In this document: in pieces, positions 1 to 7,391 of the stretch
How positions within the stretch are numbered: position 1 is the first letter of the stretch
Layout of the letters: the number at the start of each line of letters is the position of its first letter
Source of the DNA: Rubellicoccus peritrichatus
GTDB lineage: Bacteria > Verrucomicrobiota > Verrucomicrobiia > Opitutales > Cerasicoccaceae
Direction: 5' to 3'
Assembly: GCF_033100135.1 (NCBI RefSeq)
Contig: NZ_CP136920.1
Span: forward strand, 1,116,001 to 1,180,000
DNA: 64,000 bases
Program-made: the position numbers and the translations under genes
Notes under the pieces: model-generated
The model's database searches: none
What the model saw: only the letters and a program-made list of their open reading frames with translations
What the model was told of the DNA's origin: nothing

Positions 1-376
1 CAAATCCTTTCGGAAGAACGTGCCCTACGACTTTTGCAAAGTCTTCTGGTAGTGCGATGTCATAGACACGCCCGCTTTTTTCATCCAAAAAATGAGCATG
101 CTCACCATCATTTGGACAAAACCGACTTGGCTCTCTTTCGTAGTTCAGTTTCTTAACTAATCCACAATCAGTGAGTGTTTCGAGGCAGTTGTAAACCGTT
201 GCCAGTGAGATGCTTGGCATCGTTTCTTTAGCTCTGGCATAGACTTCATCGGCCGAAGGGTGGTCACGTTGCTTTAGGAGTACTGCGTAAACATGCTCAC
301 GTTGCCGTGTCGAGCGTTGGCCGCTGATCGACAGTGCATCATCAAGAGCTTGTTTTTCTAGAGCAGAAAGATCCAT
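1..376 (-). CDS. Fur/PerR-family metal-dependent repressor, 3' end outside window
   Basis: I translated this by hand from the ATG at 376 downward; 125 residues are visible and the C-terminus lies off the left edge. The N-terminal winged helix fits Fur/PerR (…SISLATVYNCLETL…), followed by SRFCPNDGEHAHF, which aligns with the SRFD…HxH metal site of PerR-type proteins. The usual first CxxC of the structural zinc site (CxxCGK) is replaced by DEKSGR, so a canonical Cys4 zinc site is unlikely unless built from elsewhere. The family represses iron-uptake or peroxide-stress genes when metal-loaded. A perfect inverted repeat lies 8 bases upstream of the start, which suggests autoregulation. Whether it senses iron, peroxide or another metal cannot be decided here. 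Confidence 0.88.
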   Translation of the reverse strand, partial: MDLSALEKQALDDALSISGQRSTRQREHVYAVLLKQRDHPSADEVYARAKETMPSISLATVYNCLETLTDCGLVKKLNYEREPSRFCPNDGEHAHFLDEKSGRVYDIALPEDFAKVVGHVLPKGF

Positions 377-383
377 TTCTCTT

Positions 384-402
384 AATTAGAATAATTCTAA
401 TT
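384..402. promoter_or_regulatory. PerR/Fur-like operator
   Basis: A perfect 9-1-9 inverted repeat whose core TTAGAATAATTCTAA follows the 7-1-7 architecture of PerR boxes (TTATAATNATTATAA). It lies immediately upstream of the regulator start at 376. A weaker site with AGAAT (424-428) and ATTCT (436-440) follows in the same AT-rich stretch. Repression of the regulator by itself is inferred. Confidence 0.7.
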
Positions 403-522
403 CCAAAAAGCAAATTCTTTTTGAGAATTAATTTCATTCTAATTAAGATTTTGGCAATCTACCTTGAGAATTCGTTCTGCTTTTTGGTCGATTAGTCCTG
501 TTGAATACGAGCGGTAAAACGC

Positions 523-1233
523 TCAGGCATTGGTGTTGTCTGGTTCTCCTTGAGTTGGAGCGACAAGGGTAAGATCCGCCAAATCAGTCATAATATCCTG
601 CATAATCGGCAGGTCCCATATCTCATCAAAAGGCTTGTTACTGGCAACACGTATGAAAAATTGCTCTCTCTGTTGGTTTAGTCCGAGACGAAAAAGTGAT
701 TTAAGAGGATCAAGGCGGTCCCATGTTCCAACAATGCGATTTACGTAAATTTCGTTTCCGATGACATGCCAGTAGTAAACATACTGGAGTGCGGGGTCTT
801 TGGTCATGACTCGAAATTCAGCTGGCATTAGGGGGACCCCATTACACTCGAGACTGACCGAGTATTCACTATCGGTAACTGTCCAGCCATTACGAACCCA
901 GCAAATATCAGGGGTATGCGCCTGCACAAGACGAACTGGCATCTTTCTAGGCTCCCAATACGCAATATAGACCGAAATATCAGTATCGCCCTGCTTGTAA
1001 GATCTGAAGATGGCGTCTGTGAAATTCAAAATATCTGAGACGCGGTCCTGCATTTCTTCTGATTCAGCAAGTGGATGGTCAGCAATTTCCCATCCATCAT
1101 ACGCGGCAGGTACGGCTTTGGCGAGTTCAACAGTTTCTCTGCGTTCTGGTTGCCAGATGAACATTTGATAGGCTAATGCAAAGGCTAGGAATCCAAAACA
1201 AATGAACCCAAACAGGATAAGAAACTTACGCAT
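523..1233 (-). CDS. Exosortase-associated EpsI family protein (DUF3485)
   Basis: A 236-residue protein with one N-terminal membrane segment (about residues 4-22) and a periplasmic domain typical of EpsI/DUF3485, including the HTPDICWVRNGW segment with its conserved Cys and the later VYYWHVIG. EpsI proteins accompany or are fused to exosortases, the transpeptidase-like enzymes that process PEP-CTERM proteins in bacteria with exopolysaccharide loci. The exosortase itself is not in this window. The neighbouring polysaccharide genes and the PEP-CTERM protein at 33251-33817 support the assignment. The gene is divergent from the aminotransferase at 1313. Confidence 0.85.
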   Translation of the reverse strand: MRKFLILFGFICFGFLAFALAYQMFIWQPERRETVELAKAVPAAYDGWEIADHPLAESEEMQDRVSDILNFTDAIFRSYKQGDTDISVYIAYWEPRKMPVRLVQAHTPDICWVRNGWTVTDSEYSVSLECNGVPLMPAEFRVMTKDPALQYVYYWHVIGNEIYVNRIVGTWDRLDPLKSLFRLGLNQQREQFFIRVASNKPFDEIWDLPIMQDIMTDLADLTLVAPTQGEPDNTNA

Positions 1234-1312
1234 GGTTGTGATAGACAGTTAGTTTAGGTGAATGTTGCCTTGAAATGTAGGCTTTGTTCAATCCAATATT
1301 AATCTCCTGCCT

Positions 1313-2455
1313 GTGAATACCCAAACCCGACAAAAAATTTACCTTTCGCCACCGGAGGTTTCAGAAAGTGACATCGCAGCAGTGACTGCAGCAATGAAAA
1401 GTGGCTGGGTTGCTCCTGTTGGGCCCGCCATTCGATCATTCGAAGAAGCTTTTGAAGGCTACATGGGAGGTGGTCATGCAGTTGCACTTTCGTCGGGTAC
1501 AGCGGCACTGCATCTTTCATTGCAGCTATCCGGTGTCGGCCCAGGCGATGAAGTGTTCTGTTCCACACTCACTTTTGCGGCATCTGCGAATGCGATCATT
1601 TATTGTGGTGCTCGGCCCGTTTTTATCGATTCAGATGAGAAATCCTGGAATATGGATCCCAATGTTCTAGCTGATGCTTTGCAGAAACGAGCCAGAGAGG
1701 GACGTTTGCCAGCTGCTGTCGAATTGGTTCACGCTTATGGGCAAAGTGCTGATATTGATCCAATACTTGAACTTTGTCATAAATACGGCATTCCTTTGAT
1801 TGAAGATGCTGCAGAAGCTATCGGTGCCACATATAAGGGCAAAGCGGCTGGAGGATTCGGAAATTTTGGGACATTTTCGTTTAACGGCAACAAACTGATC
1901 ACGACTTCAGGCGGTGGTATGCTATGGACAGAGCACAAGGATGATGCTGAGCGTGCGCGCTACCTGGCAACCCAGGCTCGATTACCCGATCGTGGTCATC
2001 TTCATGAAGAAACAGGCTACAACTATCGTCTGAGTAACTTATTAGCAGCACTTGGGGAGTCGCAATTATCGAGGCTTCAGGAGCGAATTGAGATGCGTCA
2101 CGAGGTTTTTAAAGCTTATGTGGATGGCCTTGCTGACATCCCTGGTGTATCTTTTATGCCAGAAGTAGAATATGGGCAATCAACACGGTGGTTAAGTTGT
2201 TTGTTGATAGATGAAACGCAATCAGCTGTAACGCGTAATCAGCTCATTGATAGATTGCAGGAGAATAACATAGAAAGTAGGCCAATATGGAGGCCATTGC
2301 ATAAACAGCCTGTTTTTGATGGAAGTGAGTTTTATGGTTCAGGGGTATCTGAGCGTTTAGCCGGCCATGGAATCTCATTACCAAGCGGAGGTGAAATTAT
2401 AGGCGATGACCAATCTTATATCATCGCGTCAATTTGTAATGCCTTCGGTTTATAA
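1313..2455 (+). CDS. DegT/DnrJ/EryC1/StrS-family sugar aminotransferase
   Basis: A 380-residue PLP-dependent nucleotide-sugar aminotransferase. The fold-type I signature is clear: SSGTAALHLSL near residue 60 for phosphate binding, LIEDAAEAIGA near 163, and SFNGNKLITTSGGG near 190, whose Lys would form the PLP aldimine. The FNGNK signature resembles PglE-type enzymes that aminate the 4-keto sugar made by PglF-type dehydratases, and such a dehydratase is encoded at 3764-5617. The start is GTG at 1313; there is no strong Shine-Dalgarno sequence, but the conserved YLSPPEVSESDI segment follows at once. It ends two bases before the convergent glycosyltransferase gene. Confidence 0.9.
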   Translation: MNTQTRQKIYLSPPEVSESDIAAVTAAMKSGWVAPVGPAIRSFEEAFEGYMGGGHAVALSSGTAALHLSLQLSGVGPGDEVFCSTLTFAASANAIIYCGARPVFIDSDEKSWNMDPNVLADALQKRAREGRLPAAVELVHAYGQSADIDPILELCHKYGIPLIEDAAEAIGATYKGKAAGGFGNFGTFSFNGNKLITTSGGGMLWTEHKDDAERARYLATQARLPDRGHLHEETGYNYRLSNLLAALGESQLSRLQERIEMRHEVFKAYVDGLADIPGVSFMPEVEYGQSTRWLSCLLIDETQSAVTRNQLIDRLQENNIESRPIWRPLHKQPVFDGSEFYGSGVSERLAGHGISLPSGGEIIGDDQSYIIASICNAFGL

Positions 2456-2457
2456 AA

Positions 2458-3594
2458 CTATTTTCCAAAGGTAATCATTGGTGCGGCATAAACGCGCTTT
2501 GGTTTACGCCTTCGATGTATGTAGTGCTTGAGTTTCTCAATGGATATATAACGAAGACGATAGAGAAGTAAGATTACAAATAAGCTTGCAGCTAGCGTAA
2601 TGAAAAGTCCTTGAATTGTGCCAGCCAACATCAACGCTATTGCAAAACAACCAAGCAAAGCATTAATTGCATAGAGTGAATAGACTGTTTGGCGTTGCGA
2701 ATAGTTAAATACACGTTGAATGCGGTGATGTATATGGTCTTTGTCAGGATAAAACATTGGTCGGCCTCTCAACAGTCGCCTAATCATGGAAAGAAGCGTA
2801 TCTAACACGGGTAATCCAACTGCCAAAACAGGAACGAGGAAAACAAAGAAGCCTTGTGGTTCTATTGTCGTTTGTAATGAATAACAGGCAATAATGTAAC
2901 CGAGAAATAGACTTCCTGAATCACCCATGAAGGTCTTGGCTGGGTGCCAGTTTAAAAATAGAAACCCAAGCACAGCACCCACCATACAAAAAATCAGGAC
3001 AATAGGAACTGCGATGCCTGCAATAACAGAACAGATGCTAATGACTAGCAGAGAAATGAGAAATATACCTCCTGCAAGACCATCCAAGCCATCAATAAGG
3101 TTTACCGCATTGGTTACTCCAATAATCCACATGAAAGTGATTGGGACGGAAAGGGCTTTTGCATAACCTGGATAAATGCCAAAGTCCAAATTGAGCCTGT
3201 AGCCAGCGAGTATAATATAAACTGAAACAAGGCATTGCACTACCAACTTCTGGCGGAAACTGATGCCTCGAAAATCATCTACCAATCCTGTTACTGCTAT
3301 TACAATTGCTCCTGTCAGGAGAAATCGATCAGGTAAGTTCAATATGGAATGACTCATTGGAAAAACGTCATTCACAATCTGTAAAAAGAGTATACCTGCG
3401 AAAAACCCTGTAATAATTCCTATGCCGCCGACACGTGGAATCGGGGATATGTGAACTTTTCTATGGTCTGGCTCATCGACGAGACCTAATTTGGTGGCAT
3501 GCTTTTTGGCCTCGATAATCGCAACAAGGCTTACCAGCATTGCGCATAGCAATGCACCCATTGATATTGCTAAAACTGTAATGTTAGAATCCAT
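2458..3594 (-). CDS. Polyprenyl-phosphate N-acetylhexosamine-1-phosphate transferase (MraY/WecA family)
   Basis: A multi-pass membrane protein of about 378 residues with the family motifs in order: GLVDEPDHRKVH with the cytoplasmic-loop Arg/His, GLVDDFRG (Asp pair), NLIDGLDGLAGG, FMGDSGSLFLGY and DHIHHR. These match WecA/TagO-type enzymes, which transfer a sugar-1-phosphate from a UDP-sugar to undecaprenyl phosphate and so start polysaccharide assembly. I place the start at the ATG at 3594 (MDSNITVL) because the in-frame extension to 3651 adds a polar, poorly initiated segment. Its place between the aminotransferase and the dehydratase fits a surface-polysaccharide locus. Confidence 0.9.
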   Translation of the reverse strand: MDSNITVLAISMGALLCAMLVSLVAIIEAKKHATKLGLVDEPDHRKVHISPIPRVGGIGIITGFFAGILFLQIVNDVFPMSHSILNLPDRFLLTGAIVIAVTGLVDDFRGISFRQKLVVQCLVSVYIILAGYRLNLDFGIYPGYAKALSVPITFMWIIGVTNAVNLIDGLDGLAGGIFLISLLVISICSVIAGIAVPIVLIFCMVGAVLGFLFLNWHPAKTFMGDSGSLFLGYIIACYSLQTTIEPQGFFVFLVPVLAVGLPVLDTLLSMIRRLLRGRPMFYPDKDHIHHRIQRVFNYSQRQTVYSLYAINALLGCFAIALMLAGTIQGLFITLAASLFVILLLYRLRYISIEKLKHYIHRRRKPKRVYAAPMITFGK

Positions 3595-3763
3595 AAACCG
3601 TAAACAGCTATGCGAGCTGACGAATATTTCATTATAGCTTGAAAACGTCAATCACTCTTGGGTCGATTGCAGTATGAGGGTAATTTTGCTTGTTAGTTAT
3701 GAGTTGAGGGATAAAAATGGGTAGGATTATTTTTGCCTGCTGCTCAATTACGTCTAAATATAT

Positions 3764-5617
3764 ATGGCCAAACCGATACCCAAAGAAAACGTTGTTTACA
3801 TCATTTTGATTGGGGTCCTGTGTGCAGCGGCGCTTTATTTTGCCTATGAAATACGCTGGGAGTTTGCGACTCCCGAAAGCCTTCAAACTAAGCGCGTATC
3901 GGTTATGCTATGGCTCATTCCTCTGCAGATGGTAATTCTGTATGCATTTGGCCAGTTGGAGGTTATGGCAGCGAGGATGAGAAGCTACGATTTCCTTCAG
4001 TTAAGTTCAGCCTTGGGTCTTACCGCAATTTTTCAGTTCTATTTATGGTATGTTTTCAGTGGCAAGGATATGCCGGGTCGGTCAATTATTTTGATCGACT
4101 TTATGTTGGCATTACTGGCGATTGGTGGTTTGCGTGCCCTGTTACAGTATTTTCGTGGTGATGCATTTGGCTTAAAGCAGAAAAATGGCCTTTCCAGCCA
4201 GCGCATTGCAATCATTGGTGCAGGTTTTGTTGGCAATAGTTTGGCTTTAGAGCTTTTAACCAAGCGCGGTTTTGGAATGGTACCCATTATTTTTATCGAT
4301 GATGACTCCTCGAAGATTGGTTGTACCTATTGTGGTCTTCGTGTTTTTGGTGGTGTAAAAACTATTGGGCAGGCCGCAGCGAAGTTTGATATCGATAGAC
4401 TTGTTATCGCAGAACCAGCGATTTCCCCATCTAAGATTCGCGAAATTCTGATTGCTGCGCGTCGTGACAAGCTGGATGTTTTGATTGTACCCTCGCCGCA
4501 GGAGCTTCTTTATGGTCAAATAAGGGCCGATCAGCTACGTGCTTTGGACCTCGAAGATTTCCTGGGTCGCAATACTTTAGATACTGACAGCATCGAAGTT
4601 CATGACTTGATCTCTGAAAGTGTTGTGATGGTCACAGGAGCAGGTGGAAGCATTGGGAGTGAGCTTTGCCGACAGATTGCGGCAAAAAATCCTTCAAGGC
4701 TACTTCTCCTCGATCACTCTGAAGCGGCACTTTTTACGATTGAGCAGAAACTTCATTCTGAGGGATTTCATTCGCTCGTACTTCCATTACTTGCAGATGT
4801 TTCAGACGAGACACGAATGCGCCATATTATGGGCCGTTATCGCCCAACCATCATTTTTCATTCAGCGGCTTACAAGCATGTACCAATGATCGAACAACAA
4901 CCAGGTGAAGCGATTCGAAATAATACTTTGGCGACGGCCAAGTTTGGTCGCCTGGCTTCAGAATATAATGTTCGTCGCTTCATTTTTATATCGTCTGATA
5001 AAGCTATCAATCCAACCAACGCGATGGGTGCATCTAAGCGCCTTGCTGAAACTTACCTGCAATCCTTGAGTGGCAAAGAGGGGATGAAAACGCAGTTTCT
5101 AGCGGTTCGATTTGGTAATGTCTTGGGATCTTCTGGAAGTGTTGTACCTATATTCAAGAAGCAGATTCGAGAAGGAGGCCCGGTCACGGTTACGCATCCG
5201 GATGTAACACGATATTTCATGTCGATCCCGGAAGCAGTTGGTTTGGTTTTGCAATGTGCTTCACAGGGGCATGGAGGTGAGATCTTCATGCTTGATATGG
5301 GAAAACCTATTAAGATAGTGGATGTTGCCCGTCAGTTGATTGAGTTGAATGGGTTTGAGCCGGATATCGATATCGAGGTTAAATTTGTTGGCTTACGCCC
5401 TGGTGAGAAGCTTTATGAAGAGCTGCATTACACCAAGGAAGAATATGCGGAAACGCCTCACCCGCGTGTTAAGCGTTACACTGCTGAACCCGCTGATTTG
5501 GCAATTGTAGAAGCGCAACTAAGTGAGCTTGAGGAGCAAGTGGAAACTTTGGATCGCAATCAGCTCAAGCAAATGATTCGCAGATTTGTTCCTGAATACG
5601 TACCTTATTTGGATTAA
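3764..5617 (+). CDS. Membrane-bound nucleotide-sugar 4,6-dehydratase (CapD/FlaA1/PglF family)
   Basis: 617 residues: about four N-terminal membrane helices, a Rossmann-like domain beginning IIGAGFVGNSL near residue 150, and a second NAD(P)-binding domain beginning MVTGAGGSIGSELC near 290. The catalytic region reads SSDKAINPTNAMGASKR, where the usual YxxxK Tyr is replaced by Met, as in PglF-type UDP-GlcNAc 4,6-dehydratases. The C-terminal GLRPGEKLYEEL is also typical. The expected product, a UDP-4-keto-6-deoxy sugar, is a fitting substrate for the aminotransferase at 1313. It is divergent from the glycosyltransferase across about 170 AT-rich bases and ends 18 bases before the convergent ExbB-type gene. 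Confidence 0.92.
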   Translation: MAKPIPKENVVYIILIGVLCAAALYFAYEIRWEFATPESLQTKRVSVMLWLIPLQMVILYAFGQLEVMAARMRSYDFLQLSSALGLTAIFQFYLWYVFSGKDMPGRSIILIDFMLALLAIGGLRALLQYFRGDAFGLKQKNGLSSQRIAIIGAGFVGNSLALELLTKRGFGMVPIIFIDDDSSKIGCTYCGLRVFGGVKTIGQAAAKFDIDRLVIAEPAISPSKIREILIAARRDKLDVLIVPSPQELLYGQIRADQLRALDLEDFLGRNTLDTDSIEVHDLISESVVMVTGAGGSIGSELCRQIAAKNPSRLLLLDHSEAALFTIEQKLHSEGFHSLVLPLLADVSDETRMRHIMGRYRPTIIFHSAAYKHVPMIEQQPGEAIRNNTLATAKFGRLASEYNVRRFIFISSDKAINPTNAMGASKRLAETYLQSLSGKEGMKTQFLAVRFGNVLGSSGSVVPIFKKQIREGGPVTVTHPDVTRYFMSIPEAVGLVLQCASQGHGGEIFMLDMGKPIKIVDVARQLIELNGFEPDIDIEVKFVGLRPGEKLYEELHYTKEEYAETPHPRVKRYTAEPADLAIVEAQLSELEEQVETLDRNQLKQMIRRFVPEYVPYLD

Positions 5618-5635
5618 CTATCCAAAAGCTACTGT

Positions 5636-6424
5636 TTATGCCTCTACCATCGTTTCCTCAGCAAATTCAGCTTCTTGCCCTTCGTCATTATTCTCACCAG
5701 CAAGGTCGTCGACCAGGTTGCTGGCTGCCTGAACAGTTGCGATCATGCTGTTACCGAGACGATTCTTGAGAATAAAATAAGCAATCATGGCAGGTATTCC
5801 TATTACAAGCCCTGTGGCAGTGGTAATGAGAGCTTCACCAATGTCACCAGCCAACAATTCTGGACGTCCCATGCCGCCTAAGGAAATGGTTTGGAAAGCG
5901 CTAATCATGCCGCTGACTGTTCCAAGTAAACCGATCATCGGCGCTACTGCCGCGATGACATTTAGATAATTGACCCACTGTCCGGCCTGATTTTCTTCTG
6001 CTTCTAGCGATTCTGATAACATCAACTCTACTTTACCCTTGTTAGCATCAGGGAGATTGGGCTTCGCCTTGCCTAATCCTGTGACCATGACGCGGCTAAG
6101 GACACTATTGGCTGATTGTAGCGTATTGATTGCACTTTGAATATCACGGACGCGTAGAAAACCTGAGGCTTGAGGCAAGATCGCTTCGGGCACATATTTT
6201 TTGCGAGCAGTTTCACGCCAGCAATAAATTGCCAGGAAGAACATGAACAGACAGCAGAGCCCAAGCGGCCACATTGCCCAACCTCCTTGCTGTATCAGAC
6301 CCCATAGGCTTTGACCTCCACTGGTCGCGATATCACCGGCTTCCTCTTGAGCTGATGTAATTAATGGCAAAAATGCCATCAAAGCTGTGATTGAAATCGA
6401 ACAAAAAATTGAGCAGTGCTTCAT
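5636..6424 (-). CDS. MotA/TolQ/ExbB-family proton channel
   Basis: I take the ATG at 6424 (MKHCSIFCSISITALMAF…), giving about 262 residues with a signal-like N-terminus ending TSAQEE. The longer frame to 6535 would overlap the upstream gene. A membrane helix (WAMWPLGLCCLFMFFLAIYCW) and the late pair of helices around NVIAAVAPMIGLLGTVSGMI and LITTATGLVIGIPAMIAYF carry the family signature. Such proteins use proton-motive force, with ExbD/TolR partners, to drive envelope processes. No ExbD/TolR gene follows, because the operon stops here against the convergent dehydratase gene. It is the last gene of the VWA-HEAT-DUF4159-TPR operon. Confidence 0.9.
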   Translation of the reverse strand: MKHCSIFCSISITALMAFLPLITSAQEEAGDIATSGGQSLWGLIQQGGWAMWPLGLCCLFMFFLAIYCWRETARKKYVPEAILPQASGFLRVRDIQSAINTLQSANSVLSRVMVTGLGKAKPNLPDANKGKVELMLSESLEAEENQAGQWVNYLNVIAAVAPMIGLLGTVSGMISAFQTISLGGMGRPELLAGDIGEALITTATGLVIGIPAMIAYFILKNRLGNSMIATVQAASNLVDDLAGENNDEGQEAEFAEETMVEA

Positions 6425-6470
6425 TGTATTATATGATGTTAAATTGTTTCGTAAGTGTTGAAAGTGTTTT

Positions 6471-7391
6471 TTATCCTTTAGCAGATTCTGTTTTCGGCTC
6501 AGGAATGCTATCAAAATAATCCAGGTAAGGTTCAAGTTTGGGGGCAGTGGGCCAACTCATTCTACGTCTTTGCATTTCATCAAGAAGTCGTTGGGCTTCT
6601 GTGTAATCTTCGATTTTGACCGCTGCGACGATTGCGAGTGCATAGCAGTGATCAAGATACTCCATGGGGAATTGGCTTGAGAACACAACTGGTTTCAAGC
6701 TGAGCCAAAGTGCGTTGTCGAACTCTTCACGATCAAAAGCAAGTTGTCCTAGAACATACCAGCCGAGAGCTGATGCGCTATATGGCTCCCATTCCGCAAT
6801 CCAGGAATCTGCCAGGCTTTGGGTTTTTTCAAGAAGTGGTAAATGGTAATGGGCCAACAGCTCCCTGTCATCCAATTGGCGTTTTATTATTGGGTTTTCT
6901 ACATAAGGGCGGACATTGCGAGCAACGCCAACTGCCAGATAATAATCACCCGTGCGGTAGGCAGTATCTGACAGTTTTTGGAAAAACGCTACTTCATTGG
7001 GAGGCATGAATCTAAAGAAGCGAACTCGCTGGCGATAGAGAGCATCGAGGATTGGTAACGCTGAATCAGGATCGCCATTATTGAGATAACTGTTTGCCTT
7101 TACCGCGAGCTCATTGCCTGGAAAATCAAGACGTGATATTTCTTCATGAGAGAAGGTGTATTCGACTTCTCCTGCTCCGGAAGCTCCCTCAAACACCAAG
7201 CTGTTATTCTCAATGTCCATCGCTTGCCCGCGTAAACTGCGTCCGTTCTTTAGGACTAAATTGACCGGTTCACTCAGGATATCAAAATCCTCCACTGGTT
7301 GACTTTGCGCATTGGTGGATGGAACGAAAACCAACACAAGTAACGAAACTAAGGAGCTCTTAAGTATGTTTAATACTTTTGTTCCCATCAT
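6471..7391 (-). CDS. Exported TPR-like protein of unknown function
   Basis: 306 residues with a signal peptide (MMGTKVLNILKSSLVSLLVLV…STNAQ). A short beta-rich segment (LVLKNGRSLRGQAMDIENN) precedes alpha-helical repeats resembling degenerate tetratricopeptides (SYLNNGDPDSALPILDALY; ALGWYVLGQLAFDREEFDNAL). It overlaps the end of the large TPR gene upstream by four bases (ATGA) and lies 46 bases before the ExbB-type gene, so it is translationally coupled in the operon. A periplasmic scaffold role is inferred. No enzymatic motif is visible. Confidence 0.75.
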   Translation of the reverse strand: MMGTKVLNILKSSLVSLLVLVFVPSTNAQSQPVEDFDILSEPVNLVLKNGRSLRGQAMDIENNSLVFEGASGAGEVEYTFSHEEISRLDFPGNELAVKANSYLNNGDPDSALPILDALYRQRVRFFRFMPPNEVAFFQKLSDTAYRTGDYYLAVGVARNVRPYVENPIIKRQLDDRELLAHYHLPLLEKTQSLADSWIAEWEPYSASALGWYVLGQLAFDREEFDNALWLSLKPVVFSSQFPMEYLDHCYALAIVAAVKIEDYTEAQRLLDEMQRRRMSWPTAPKLEPYLDYFDSIPEPKTESAKG

